This document shows, piece by piece, positions 33,504-42,914 of a stretch of DNA of 64,000 nucleotides. A model generated the notes under the pieces. The model had not been told where the DNA came from. It saw only the letters and a program-made list of their open reading frames with translations, and ran no database searches. Origin of the DNA: Myxococcales bacterium (lineage in GTDB: Bacteria; Myxococcota_A; Polyangia; Polyangiales; Polyangiaceae); NCBI GenBank assembly GCA_016212965.1, contig JACRDA010000071.1, positions 20,076-84,075 on the forward strand. Direction: 5' to 3'. The translations under genes were made by a program, and so were the position numbers. Position 1 is the first letter of the stretch. Each line of letters begins with the position of its first letter.

Positions 33504-36257
33504 GTGCCGGAGCCGAGTCTCGACGACCTCAAGAGCCGCCTCGCGTCCGACGGCGCGCACACCCTCGGCGCCGAGCAGACCTGTGCCGCCTTGGACTCGA
33601 GTGCGAGGGGGCTCGGCGCCGTAGAGGCCGCCGCGCGGCTCGCGCGCTTCGGTCGCAACGAGCTTCCCCGCGCCTTGCCCGTGGGCGTGCTGCGCGTGTT
33701 CCTCCGCCAGTTCCTGGCGCCGCTCGTCTACATCCTGCTGGCCGCCGCTGCGTTCTCTGCGGTCATGCGCCAGTGGTCCGATGCAGGCTTCATCCTTGGA
33801 GTTCTCGTGGTCAACGCGCTCATCGGGTCCGTCCAGGAGTACGGCGCCGAGCGAAGCGCCGAGGCGCTGCGCGCCCTCGCGGTCCTGAAGGCCTACGTGA
33901 TCCGCGACGGCGAGGACCACGAGGTGCAGGGTGAGGAGCTCGTGCCCGGCGACATCGTGCTCCTCGAGGCAGGCAGCAAGGTGCCCGCCGACGTGCGGCT
34001 CCTGTCCACGGCCGGCCTGGAGATCGACGAGTCCCTGCTCACGGGCGAATCCAACGCCGCCACCAAGGCCTCGGCGCCGATCCTGAGCTCGGACACGCCT
34101 GTCGCCGACCGGGTGAACCAGGCCTTCGCAGGTACGCTCGTTACGCGCGGACGCGCGCACGGCGTGGTCGTCGCCACCGGTCCCAGAACGGAGCTCGGAC
34201 GGATCGCGAGCTCCCTCGCGAGCGCGGACACCGCGAAGCCGCCGTTGCTCGTGCGGATGGACCGCTTCACGAAGCGGATCGCGCTCGGTGTCGGCGCGAC
34301 CGCGGTGGCGCTCGGTGCGGTGTCCGTGGCGCGGGGTGGTGCCGTTGGCGAGGTCTTCACGCTGGCCATCGCCCTCGCAGTATCGGCCATTCCCGAAGGC
34401 CTCCCCGTCGCCATCACCGTCGCGCTCGCCATCGGCGCCCGGCGGATGGGGCACAGGAAGGTGATCGCCCGCCGGATGATCGCCGTCGAGGCGCTCGGCT
34501 CCTGCACCTTCATCGCGTCGGACAAGACCGGCACGCTCACGCTGAACGAGCAGTCGGTGCGCCGGCTCCTGCTCCCCGGCGAGGAGCCGTGCGACGTCAC
34601 GGGCCAGGGCGTCGCTCCGGAGGGCGACGTGACGGCCCCTCCCGAGGCACGGCCTCTCGTGCGCCGCCTCGGCGAGGCGGCCGCGCTCTGCAACGACGGC
34701 TTCCTCGGTCTCCGCGACGAGGTCTGGGTGCACCATGGCGACGCGGTGGATGTCGCCTTACTGGCCATGGCGGCGAGGGCCGGCGTGCACGTGGCGACGC
34801 TCGAGGCCTCGTGCCCCCGCGTGGCCGCGATCCCGTTCGACCCCGAGCACCGCTTCGCCGCGACGCTGCACCGCAAGGCCGACACGCTCCACGCCGTGGC
34901 GAAGGGTGCAGGAGAACGCATCCTCGCGATGTGCTCGCGGATGGCCACGCGGGGGGGCGACGTGGCGCTCGACGCGGCGGCCCTCGAGGCGCAGGCGGAC
35001 GCGCTCGCGTTGGGCGGATTCCGCGTGCTGGCACTGGCCGCCGGCCCGATCGAGCTCGACCCGGCGGCTGCCGACTTCGGTCACGAGCACCTCGTCGGGC
35101 TCGTCTTCCTCGGCTTCGTCGGGATGATGGACCCGCTGCGCCCGGAGGCCCGCGCCTCGGTCGCCGCGTGTCGCCGCGCCGGCATCGAGGTGGCCATGGT
35201 CACGGGCGACCATCCGGCCACGGCCCTCGCCATCGCGCGTGAGCTCGGTCTCGCCGAGCGGCCCGCCGAGGTCGTGACCGGCTCCTCGCTCGCCAAGATC
35301 ACCGCTCGCGGGGTCGAGGCCGTCGACGAGCTGGTCCGTACGTCGCGGGTCTTCGCACGCGTCGAGCCGAGGCAGAAGCTCGAGATCGTCCAGTCGCTCA
35401 TCCGGCTCGGGCACTTCGTCGCCGTGACCGGCGACGGTGCCAACGACGCCCCGGCCATGCGCGCCGCGCACATCGGCGTGGCGATGGGCAAGCGGGGCAC
35501 GGACGTCGCCCGCGAGAGCGCCGAGCTCATCCTCACGGACGACAACTTCGCGTCGATCGTGGCCGGGGTCGAAGAGGGCCGCGTCGCCTACGCGAACGTG
35601 CGCAAGGTCATCTTCCTGCTCGTCTCGACCGGCGCCGCCGAGGTGCTGCTGTTCGTGCTGACGACGGCTACGGGATTGCCCGCACCGCTCTGGCCGGTGC
35701 AACTGCTCTGGCTCAACCTCGTGACGAACGGAATCCAGGACGTGGCGCTCGCCTTCGAGCCGGCCGAAGGCGGCGAGCTCGGGCGCCCTCCCCGCCCCCC
35801 GCGCGAGCCCGTCTTCGACAGGCTCATGCTGGAGCGCACCCTCGTGTCTGCGCTCTTCATGGCGCTCGTCGCCTTCTTTGCCTACCGATGGATGCTCGCA
35901 GAGGGGTGGCACCTCGCGACAGCGCAGAACGGCGTCCTGCTCTTGCTCGTGCTGTTCGAGAACGTCCAGGCCGGCAACAGCCGCTCGGAGACCGCGTCGC
36001 TCGTCGGCCTCAGTCCGTTGCGAAACCGCCTGCTGCTCGTCGGCACCGTGGTGGCCCAGCTCGTGCACATCGGAGCCCTGTACGCACCTGGCCTGCGCGA
36101 CATCCTCCACCTCGAGCCCGTCCCGCTCGTGCAGTGGCTAGCGACCCTGGGCCTCGCCCTCGGGCTCCTCGTCGTCGCCGAGCTGCACAAGGTGCTCATC
36201 CGGCGGCGGACCGGCACCCCATGGAAGAAGCGCGAAGCCCCGAGACCCGAGGGCTGA
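33504..36257 (+). CDS. P2-type cation-transporting ATPase
   Basis: The 917-residue P-type ATPase has TGESNAATK, the membrane motif SAIPEGLPVAITVALA, the phosphorylation site SDKTGTLT (Asp340), KGAGERI in the nucleotide domain, GDGANDAPAM and a C-terminal six-helix region with WLNLVTNGIQDVALAFEP. The PEGLP motif and the Asn/Asp-rich helix 6 fit Ca2+ or Na+/K+-type P2 pumps rather than heavy-metal P1B pumps; no CPC or HMA domain is present. GTG 33504 is the start. It faces the antiporter gene tail to tail. Confidence 0.92.
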   Translation: MPEPSLDDLKSRLASDGAHTLGAEQTCAALDSSARGLGAVEAAARLARFGRNELPRALPVGVLRVFLRQFLAPLVYILLAAAAFSAVMRQWSDAGFILGVLVVNALIGSVQEYGAERSAEALRALAVLKAYVIRDGEDHEVQGEELVPGDIVLLEAGSKVPADVRLLSTAGLEIDESLLTGESNAATKASAPILSSDTPVADRVNQAFAGTLVTRGRAHGVVVATGPRTELGRIASSLASADTAKPPLLVRMDRFTKRIALGVGATAVALGAVSVARGGAVGEVFTLAIALAVSAIPEGLPVAITVALAIGARRMGHRKVIARRMIAVEALGSCTFIASDKTGTLTLNEQSVRRLLLPGEEPCDVTGQGVAPEGDVTAPPEARPLVRRLGEAAALCNDGFLGLRDEVWVHHGDAVDVALLAMAARAGVHVATLEASCPRVAAIPFDPEHRFAATLHRKADTLHAVAKGAGERILAMCSRMATRGGDVALDAAALEAQADALALGGFRVLALAAGPIELDPAAADFGHEHLVGLVFLGFVGMMDPLRPEARASVAACRRAGIEVAMVTGDHPATALAIARELGLAERPAEVVTGSSLAKITARGVEAVDELVRTSRVFARVEPRQKLEIVQSLIRLGHFVAVTGDGANDAPAMRAAHIGVAMGKRGTDVARESAELILTDDNFASIVAGVEEGRVAYANVRKVIFLLVSTGAAEVLLFVLTTATGLPAPLWPVQLLWLNLVTNGIQDVALAFEPAEGGELGRPPRPPREPVFDRLMLERTLVSALFMALVAFFAYRWMLAEGWHLATAQNGVLLLLVLFENVQAGNSRSETASLVGLSPLRNRLLLVGTVVAQLVHIGALYAPGLRDILHLEPVPLVQWLATLGLALGLLVVAELHKVLIRRRTGTPWKKREAPRPEG

Positions 36258-36292
36258 AGCCCCCGGGCCGCCGTGCTCGCCAAGGCCGCGCC

Positions 36293-37266
36293 TCACCCTC
36301 GCGCCACCGTGATGACCGTGAACGCGACGAAAAGGAGCAACGCCACCGCCCCCTCGACGCGTGAGATGGTCCTCCGGGTCCGGATGAACACGACGGCGAC
36401 GCACGTCATGACACCGAGCGCCACGAGGTCCACGGCGACCGCCCCGAGCGGCGCGCCGACCGAGCCGGCCATGCCGGCCGCGCCGAGGCAGAGGAACGTG
36501 TTGAAGATGTTGGAGCCGACCACGTTGCCGACGGCGAGGTCCGAGTGCCCGCGCCGCGCCGCGATGACGCTCGTGACGAGCTCCGGCAGCGAGGTCCCGA
36601 CGGCGACGATGGTGAGGCCGACGAGTCGCTCGCTCATGCCGAGCGCCTGGGCGACCGACACCGCGCCGTCGACGAAGAGTGTCCCGCCGACCAAAAGGAC
36701 GGTGAGCCCCACGAGAGCGGTGACGGCGGCGCACAACCTACCGCCGGGCTTCGGGGCGCCCGCGAGGTCGGCCGCCTCTCCGGCCATTCCCACGTCCGCC
36801 CGAGCCACGGCGACCGCCGAGGCACTGCGCGCGGCGCGCACCATCCACACCGTGTAGGCGGCCGCGACGAACAGGAGTCCGCCCGCTTCCCAGCGGCTCA
36901 CCGAGCCGTCGAGCAAGAGCAGCGGCAAGATCGCCGTGCTCGCGACGAGCACCGGAAGCTCGCGCCGCCGCAGCGTCCCGTCCACGCCCGCCGGCCGGAC
37001 GAGGGCCGCGACGCCGAGGATCAGGCCCACGTTGGCGATGTTGGAGCCGACGACGTTGCCGAAGGCCACGTCGCCGTGGCCCGCGCTCGCGGCCCGCACC
37101 CCGACGAGGATTCGGGCGCGGAGGTTCCATACGCGACCACGGTGAGGCCCACGAGGAGTTGGGGGACGCGCAGCGTCAGGGCCAGCGCGGAAGCGCCGCC
37201 GACGAACCACTCCGCGCCGAAGTAGAGGAGCAGCCCGCCCCCGATGAGCTGCAGCCACTCACTCAA
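36293..37266 (-). pseudogene. Ca2+/cation antiporter (CaCA family), frameshifted
   Basis: Two overlapping minus frames make up one CaCA protein. The first frame (TTG start at 37266) encodes LQLIGGGLLLYFGAEWFVGG to VVAYGTSAPE, and the second continues LVGVRAASAGHGDVAFGNVVGSN with the second repeat VAVGTSLPELVTSV and AVGNVVGSNIFN. The break is near 37115, where GAATCCTCGTC would need one extra C (GAACTCCTCGTC) to restore APELLVG. All family motifs are otherwise intact, so this is either a recent frameshift or a sequencing error. If intact it would exchange Ca2+ for Na+ or H+. Confidence 0.85.
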
Positions 37267-37324
37267 GGGCCGCTCCTCGTCTCGCCATGGGCTCGTCTGG
37301 TGCCCCGCCGGGCGCTCGGTGCGC

Positions 37325-38746
37325 TCACAGCTCCGTCGAGCTCTCGGCTTCGTCGGCCGTCCGCGCCGCGCCCGCCGCGACCGCCGGCGCGAGGAGCAGC
37401 CGCCCGAGGCCGAGACCGAGCACGGCCGCCGCGCCGCTCGCCGCGAGCACGCCGAGCTTCGCGGCGGCGAGCAGGTTCGCGTCCGCGAACGCAAGCTGCG
37501 CGATGAAGAGGGCCATCGTGAACCCGACGCCGGCCACGACGCCGAGCACGATCAGGTGCCGCGAGCTCATGCCCACCGGCAGGGTTGCGATGCGCAGGCG
37601 CAGCGTGACCGCGCTCACCAGCAAGATCCCGAGCGGCTTGCCGACGACGAGCCCGAGCGCGACCGCCCCCATGACCGTCCACGACGCCGGGTCGAGCGAC
37701 CCACCCGACACGGAGACGCCCGCGTTGGCGAGCGCGAACACCGGCATGATGCCGAACGCGACCCAGGGATGGAGCGTCTCGATCAGGCTCTCGGCGGGCG
37801 ACATGGCCTCGCGGCGCGCGACGTCGACCACGCGCAGGGTCGCGGCCAGCTCGTGCGACGAGAGCGCGCTCGGATCGACCCGGTCGAGATGCTCGAGCTC
37901 CTTGCGGGTCCCGGCGACGAAGCCCTCGGGGCCGAGCCACGCGCGGACCGGCGTCACGAGCCCGACGATGACGCCGGCGATGGTGGGATGGATGCCCGCG
38001 GCGTAGATACCCGCCCACGCGACGACCGCGGGTACGACGTACGCGAGCTTCGTGCGCACGCCGAGCCGCTGCATCGCGAACACACCGGCGAGCCCGCCCA
38101 CCGCGACCAAGAGCCCCACGGGCGCGATGCCCGAGGAGTAGAACAGCGCGATGACCACGATGGCCCCGAGGTCGTCGATCACGGCGAGCGCGAGCAGGAG
38201 CACGCGCAGCGCCGGCGGCACGCGCTTGCCGAGCAACGTCAGGATGCCGACCGCGAAGGCGATGTCGGTCGCCATCGGGACACCCCAGCCCGAGCGGGTC
38301 GCGGGGGCGCCGGCGACGGCCAGGTAGAGCGCCGCCGGGGCGATCATGCCGCCGACGGCGGCGGCCGCCGGCAGCGCGGCGCGGCGCCAGCCGGAGAGCT
38401 CGCCGTGGTGAACCTCCCGGCGGATCTCGAGCCCGACGACGAAGAAGAAGATCACCATGAGGCCGTCGTTGACGAACCACTCGAGCGTGCGCTCGAAGCT
38501 GAACGCGCCGATGCGGATCGCGAGCGGCGTGTGCCACAGGGCGACGTAGCTCTCGCGCCAGGGCGAGTTCGCCCAGACGAGCGCCACGGCCGCCGAGACG
38601 AGCAGCAGGATGCCGCTCGCGGCCTCGATGCGCAGGAAGCGCTCGAGTGGACGACCCGCGAGCCGCGCGAAGCGCAACAGAGGCCCCCACGCCTCGGGTG
38701 GCGACGCAGGCTCGGGCTTGGGCTCGGATGGGGTGCTGATCGACAT
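37325..38746 (-). CDS. nhaA: Na+/H+ antiporter NhaA
   Basis: The 473-residue protein has NhaA marks: FVNDGLMVIFFFVVGLEIRRE, ATDIAFAVGIL, and the transport Asp pair in AVIDDLGAIVVIALFY. The C-terminal half ends GVGFTMALFIAQLAF. It is longer than E. coli NhaA (388) because of an N-terminal soluble segment and a C-terminal Ala-rich tail. ATG 38746 gives the first plausible start. It exports Na+ or Li+ for H+. Confidence 0.95.
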   Translation of the reverse strand: MSISTPSEPKPEPASPPEAWGPLLRFARLAGRPLERFLRIEAASGILLLVSAAVALVWANSPWRESYVALWHTPLAIRIGAFSFERTLEWFVNDGLMVIFFFVVGLEIRREVHHGELSGWRRAALPAAAAVGGMIAPAALYLAVAGAPATRSGWGVPMATDIAFAVGILTLLGKRVPPALRVLLLALAVIDDLGAIVVIALFYSSGIAPVGLLVAVGGLAGVFAMQRLGVRTKLAYVVPAVVAWAGIYAAGIHPTIAGVIVGLVTPVRAWLGPEGFVAGTRKELEHLDRVDPSALSSHELAATLRVVDVARREAMSPAESLIETLHPWVAFGIMPVFALANAGVSVSGGSLDPASWTVMGAVALGLVVGKPLGILLVSAVTLRLRIATLPVGMSSRHLIVLGVVAGVGFTMALFIAQLAFADANLLAAAKLGVLAASGAAAVLGLGLGRLLLAPAVAAGAARTADEAESSTEL

Positions 38747-38893
38747 GCTCTCCCAGCCGGCTCGCGCGCCGGCCGGGATGGCGGCCCGACCATCCGCTGT
38801 CCTGCAGCGCCGAGCGCCGCACCCTTGGTACGAAGAAGCGCGCTCAAGATCGCACAAGTCGCTTTCCCGGTCGAGCGAAGGCGCCCGTCGCCC

Positions 38894-39003
38894 TTGACAG
38901 CACGAGCGCTCCCGGCCCACAACCACGGCCGATGGCGGTGGAGTCCGCCGAGAACCGCCGTCCCCGCTGGGCGGCCAATGACTCCTACGGGCTGCCGTAG
39001 GAG
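38894..39003 (+). ncRNA. Fluoride (crcB-type) riboswitch with promoter and overlapping hairpin
   Basis: TTGACA at 38894 is a likely -35; transcription would begin near 38929, where the aptamer starts. The aptamer shows GGCCGATG, a pseudoknot segment GGAGTC (38940-38945), the AGAACCGCC...GGCGG stem, and the conserved CAATGACTCCTAC (38976-38988). GGAGTC can pair with GACTCC (38980-38985). The switch is visible: CTCCTACGG (38982-38990) can instead pair with CCGTAGGAG (38995-39003) across a 4-base loop, mutually exclusive with the pseudoknot. No T-run follows, so the mode of control is uncertain. The crcB gene starts 49 bases later. Confidence 0.9.
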
Positions 39004-39051
39004 CGCGCTCCGAGCGGCCACGGCACCCGCGTCGAAAGGCACGGTGACGCC

Positions 39052-39435
39052 ATGGAACGGTTTCTCTGGATCTGCCTCGCGGGAGCGCTCGGGACGGGCA
39101 CGCGCTACCTCGTCGGCGTGTGGGCCGGCGAGCGGTTCGGGACCTCGTTCCCGTACGGCACGCTGCTGGTGAACGTCGCCGGCTGCTTTCTCATCGCGCT
39201 CGTGACGCAGATGGCCGTCGAGATCGCGAGCTTCCCGCCGAACCTGCGCTTTGCCATCACGACCGGCTTCCTAGGCGGCCTCACCACGTACTCGAGCTTC
39301 GCCTTCGAGACCGTGAAGCTCGCCGAGGACGGCGCCCGCGGCGCGGCGCTCGTGAACTTCGGGGTCACGACGGTCGCGTGCTTCGCGGCGGTCCTGCTCG
39401 GACTCGCCTCGGCGCATCTCATCACCCGCACCTGA
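39052..39435 (+). CDS. crcB: Fluoride ion channel CrcB/Fluc
   Basis: The 127-residue protein with four hydrophobic segments has Fluc motifs: GALGTGTRYLVG, FPYGTLLVNVAGCFLIAL and TTGFLGGLTTYSSFAFE. Dual-topology dimers of this length export fluoride. The upstream fluoride riboswitch confirms the assignment. Its stop overlaps the next start (TGATG). Confidence 0.96.
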   Translation: MERFLWICLAGALGTGTRYLVGVWAGERFGTSFPYGTLLVNVAGCFLIALVTQMAVEIASFPPNLRFAITTGFLGGLTTYSSFAFETVKLAEDGARGAALVNFGVTTVACFAAVLLGLASAHLITRT

Positions 39436-39812
39436 TGGAGGACGACATGCGCGTGCTCGACGGCGAACAGACTCTGGTCCGCATCTTCATCGGCGAGGGC
39501 GACCGGTGGCACCACCAATCGCTCCACCGCGCCCTGCTCGAGCGCCTGCGCGCCGAGGGCTTCGCGGGCGCCACGGTGATGCGCGGCATCGCCGGCTTCG
39601 GGGCGAACAGCGTCATCCACACGACGAGCCTCGTCGACCTGTCGGCCGATCTTCCCGTGCTCATCGAGGTGGTGGACGACGCGGAGCACGTCCAGAAGCT
39701 CCTGCCGATCCTCGACCAGATGATCACGGGCGGTGCGCTCGTCACGATGGAGAAGGTCCGCGTGCTGCGCTACGCGAGCCGCCCGGCCGCGGGCGCTGCT
39801 CCGGGCGCGTGA
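39435..39812 (+). CDS. DUF190-family protein (PII-like), CrcB partner
   Basis: The 125-residue protein has the DUF190 pattern: VRIFIGEGDRWHHQSLHRALLERLRAEGFAGATVMRGIAGFG, then VDLSADLPVLIEVVDD and LDQMITGGALVTMEKVRVL. The fold resembles PII signalling proteins. It is commonly found next to crcB, as here, in the same operon; the function is not established. ATG 39435 overlaps the crcB stop by one base; ATG 39447 is an alternative. Confidence 0.92.
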   Translation: MEDDMRVLDGEQTLVRIFIGEGDRWHHQSLHRALLERLRAEGFAGATVMRGIAGFGANSVIHTTSLVDLSADLPVLIEVVDDAEHVQKLLPILDQMITGGALVTMEKVRVLRYASRPAAGAAPGA

Positions 39813-39856
39813 CCGCCGGAGGCCCGATCGCAGCACCGGCCGGGCCGCTCGGGCGC

Positions 39857-40573
39857 CTACTTTGCCTTGAGGTGCGCGGGCACGGCGTCGAAGGAGCTCG
39901 GGAAGAGGCCGAAGGCCTCGGTGTCGCCGACCACGTCGCCCGTGCGCTGGAAGATGCGGTCCACCTGGGGCGCCGTCGCCCACCAGAGCCGCGCGTCGAG
40001 CTCGTAGCTGCTGCCGCCGAGATCCTCGAGGAACTTCTGGAAGGCGTCCGTCTCGATGCCGTCCGTGCCGGCGACGAAGGTGCGGTCGAGCGTCCCCTCC
40101 TCGAGCCAGGCGTCGAAGCTCGCGTCCGGGGAGCGCCGGCTGCCCCAGAGCCAGTAGCGCTTGCCGGCCACGGCCTCGAAGTCGAGCACACGCGTCGCGG
40201 CCAGGCCCTCGAGGATCGCCATCCCGACGTTCGAGCTCTTCTTCTCCTCGGTCGAGACCGTGATCTTGTGGGCGCCCGGCGCGAGCTTCATCACCCACCA
40301 GACGTGCGAGATGTCGCCCCAGACCATCGGGAACGACACCATGCCGCCGTCGACGTCGACGAGCTTGATGATGGTGTAGGTGTTGTCGGTGTTCGGCGCC
40401 GGGATCTCGAGGGTCGGGCAGTCCGCCGCCGCGCACTGCGGGTCGTTCGGGTTCTTGATCACGCCGAGCTGCGGCCCCGACGGGAAGCAACCGGCGGTCC
40501 CGAGCGAGACCACGGCCGCAGACACCCACACCCCGACCCGCGCCCCAGCGTTCCTGTTCGTCGTCATCAGCAT
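39857..40573 (-). CDS. Secreted lipoprotein of unknown function
   Basis: The 238-residue product has a lipoprotein signal (VVSLGTAGCFPSG) and a folded domain with a CAAADCP pair after the signal. Beta-rich blocks follow: YTIIKLVDVDGGMVSFPMVW, WWVMKLAPGAHKITVSTEE, VAGKRYWLWGSRR and LDARLWWATAPQ. The middle recalls PEGA-like surface-layer domains (APGAHKITV), but I do not assign a family. It is transcribed toward the DUF190 gene and separated by 109 bases from the glycosyltransferase-like gene upstream. Confidence 0.75.
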   Translation of the reverse strand: MLMTTNRNAGARVGVWVSAAVVSLGTAGCFPSGPQLGVIKNPNDPQCAAADCPTLEIPAPNTDNTYTIIKLVDVDGGMVSFPMVWGDISHVWWVMKLAPGAHKITVSTEEKKSSNVGMAILEGLAATRVLDFEAVAGKRYWLWGSRRSPDASFDAWLEEGTLDRTFVAGTDGIETDAFQKFLEDLGGSSYELDARLWWATAPQVDRIFQRTGDVVGDTEAFGLFPSSFDAVPAHLKAK

Positions 40574-40682
40574 CTCCTCCGCAGAAAAATCCAGGCGGGG
40601 CGCCTACCACGAGCCGCCGCGGCGGTCACGCGCCTCGGCACGCGGACGCGGCCGCCCGCGCCGCCGTCCCCGGCCCTCGGGC

Positions 40683-42752
40683 TCACTTCAGGATGAGGTG
40701 CCCGAGCGAGTAGCAGCGGTCGCCGGTCACCGGCCGCACCCGCACGGCGCGCACCGAGCGCACCGGCACGTCGAGGTCGCGCGTGTAGCGCGCCAGGCCC
40801 TTGAAGGGCTCCTCGGGCTTGGGCGGCGCGGCAGGCTGCTCGGCCGGGCCGGGCGGCGTCTTGCCGGCCGACTCGGGCGCCGGGGCCGTGCTCTTGCCCA
40901 TCTCCGCGTCGCGCAGGAGCTCGTCGCCGCGCGCCCCGACGATGACGTGCCGCACCTCCGGCTTGCCCTCGTCGTCCTCGCCGTAGAGCTCGATGTCGTA
41001 CTTGTCGTTGCTGTCGACCGTGATCTCGAAGCCGGTGATGTCGCGCGTCGGGGCGATCTCGATCTCCACCACCTCGTCGCCGAGGATGATGGTGTTGCCG
41101 GTGTCGTCCCAGTCCACGCGCTCGTTCCGCACCTTCTTCAAGTCGCGCTCGGCCTTGCGGACGATGTTCTTCGGCAGGTACTTCACCACGAGCTCGTAGG
41201 TCGGCAGATAGTAGAGGATCGACATGCCGACGAAGGTGACGCCGATCCCGTACGACAGCTTACCGAGCCACAGCTTGCGGTCGCGGTACGCCTCGGTCGC
41301 CTTGGCGTAGGCGAACGCGCCGGTGATGAGCACCGGGTACACGAAGCGAAAATCGCCGTGGTGCCCGGAGGGGATGGTCATCTTGAAGGCCATGTGCAGC
41401 CCGATGAGCATCACCGCGCTCGCGCCGAGCGCGAAGTAGCGCGACGGCCGCGAGGGATCGGGCCGCCGGCGCAGCATGACCAGGCTGCCCAGGGTGAGCC
41501 CCACCATGCCGAGCAAGAGGAAGTTCATCACCTCCGCCATGCGCCGGTTCCAGCGGAAGCTCGTCTCGCCGTCGGGCACGTTGTTGTGCGTCGCGAACAG
41601 GCTCGATTTGAGCAGGTGGTCCCAGTAGTACTGGCGCCCGGAGCCGTCGCGCCGCGCCATCACGTAGGGCTCGCGCAGAAACTGCTCGAGGTCGAAGTAG
41701 AGGTAGTTGCCCGGCTCGTTGCCCACGAAGTCGCGCGGGTGGATCTGGTAGGCCGTCCCGAGCAGGCCGCCGGTCGCGCCCCCCTCGCTGCCGGTGCCGC
41801 GCTTCCACACGAAGGTGCCGATCGCCGCCGCCGCGAGCAGCATCGCCGGGACGGTGCGCTTCAGGATGCGCCAGCGGCCCGGTCCCTTGAGGAAGCGGTA
41901 CGCGACCACGACCCCCATCACCGCCGGCACGACGAGGCCGTTCGACTTCGTGAGCACGGCCAGGACCGAGAACAGGCTCGCGAGCGCGATGTCGCGCAGC
42001 CGCTCGGACTGGAACCACGCGATCACGTGGTAGAAGCCCGCCGCGATGAACGTGCTGACGAGCACGTCGTTGTGCATGCGCGCCGAGTTCATCACCGTGT
42101 AGGGCCAGAACACGACGAGCGCCATGGCGAAGCGCAGCACGAAGCGGCTCTCGGACAGCCGGCGGATGGTGAGCGCGGCGTAGATGAGGAAGACGAAGAT
42201 CGCGACGAAGGACACGAGCTGCGGGCCGCGGGTCGGCACCTCGAGCCCCGTCACCTCGAAGATGCGATAGGCCACCGCCGCGACGATGTAATAGATGGGC
42301 GGGTGGTGGCAGATGAAGCAGGTCTCCTGCGTCGGCAGGGACTTGTTCTTGATGAGGTACTGGACGTACTCGAGCTGCGCGTCGCCGTCGTAGTTGCGCT
42401 CGCCGTAGCCCGTGTAGGTGAAGTAGAGCGCGTAGAGCCCGAGCCCCGCGGCGACGATCACGATCGTCGTGAGGTCGAAGCGGAGCTTGCGCATCAGAGT
42501 GACCGACAGCACGAGCGCCGGCAGCCCGCACGCGAGCCCGCCGACGATGGGCGGCGCGTGCGTGTACCACACGACCGCGACCCCGAAGGCGATGAGGAAC
42601 AGGCACCCCAGGATGACCTGGGTGTGCTGGTCGAAGGCGAGCCACTTCGGCATCGCCAGACGCTTCTTTGGCGCGCCCTTCGGCGGCGGCACGGGTGCCG
42701 GCACCGGCGGCGGCGTCACCGCGCCCGCGCGCCCCTCTCGCTCCTTCTCCAA
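40683..42752 (-). CDS. Multi-pass GT-C glycosyltransferase-like membrane protein (GT39/PMT-like)
   Basis: This 689-residue protein has about 11-12 hydrophobic segments between residues 45 and 520, with loop 1 GERNYDGDAQLEYVQYLI containing the acidic motif of GT-C transferases and HHPPIYYIVAAVAYR after it. A C-terminal soluble domain (about 540-689) has beta-rich sequence and a Pro-rich linker. It likely transfers a sugar from a polyprenyl phosphate donor in the envelope. The N-terminus is Pro-rich and cytoplasmic. It is divergent from the TetR operon. Confidence 0.8.
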   Translation of the reverse strand: MEKEREGRAGAVTPPPVPAPVPPPKGAPKKRLAMPKWLAFDQHTQVILGCLFLIAFGVAVVWYTHAPPIVGGLACGLPALVLSVTLMRKLRFDLTTIVIVAAGLGLYALYFTYTGYGERNYDGDAQLEYVQYLIKNKSLPTQETCFICHHPPIYYIVAAVAYRIFEVTGLEVPTRGPQLVSFVAIFVFLIYAALTIRRLSESRFVLRFAMALVVFWPYTVMNSARMHNDVLVSTFIAAGFYHVIAWFQSERLRDIALASLFSVLAVLTKSNGLVVPAVMGVVVAYRFLKGPGRWRILKRTVPAMLLAAAAIGTFVWKRGTGSEGGATGGLLGTAYQIHPRDFVGNEPGNYLYFDLEQFLREPYVMARRDGSGRQYYWDHLLKSSLFATHNNVPDGETSFRWNRRMAEVMNFLLLGMVGLTLGSLVMLRRRPDPSRPSRYFALGASAVMLIGLHMAFKMTIPSGHHGDFRFVYPVLITGAFAYAKATEAYRDRKLWLGKLSYGIGVTFVGMSILYYLPTYELVVKYLPKNIVRKAERDLKKVRNERVDWDDTGNTIILGDEVVEIEIAPTRDITGFEITVDSNDKYDIELYGEDDEGKPEVRHVIVGARGDELLRDAEMGKSTAPAPESAGKTPPGPAEQPAAPPKPEEPFKGLARYTRDLDVPVRSVRAVRVRPVTGDRCYSLGHLILK

Positions 42753-42877
42753 GACAAGGCTCCTTCTACTGCCGACCCGTTCTCTGCCGGACGCGCTTGT
42801 ACCATACCGAGATTTCGCGGGGGAGCCGCGCGGGCGGCGGCCGGCATCGCGTCGCCGTGTGGTCGTCTCTTTGCCTC

Positions 42878-42913
42878 TTGACGAATGACGTTCACTGAAT
42901 TAGATTCAGTGAA
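42878..42913 (+). promoter_or_regulatory. Sigma-70 promoter with overlapping perfect palindrome (TetR operator)
   Basis: TTGACG (42878-42883), 17 bases, TAGATT (42901-42906). A palindrome with 10-bp arms, TTCACTGAAT (42891-42900) and ATTCAGTGAA (42904-42913) around TAG, covers the -10 element and ends one base before the TetR ATG at 42915. This is a strong autorepression site; the message would be nearly leaderless. Confidence 0.82.
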
Positions 42914-42914
42914 G

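Noticed and set aside
31062..34736. A 1224-residue minus-strand open frame opposite the DHH, USP and ATPase genes
   Set aside because: Same reason: all recognised motifs are on the plus strand, and the minus frame is Arg/His/Asp-rich without a recognisable domain.
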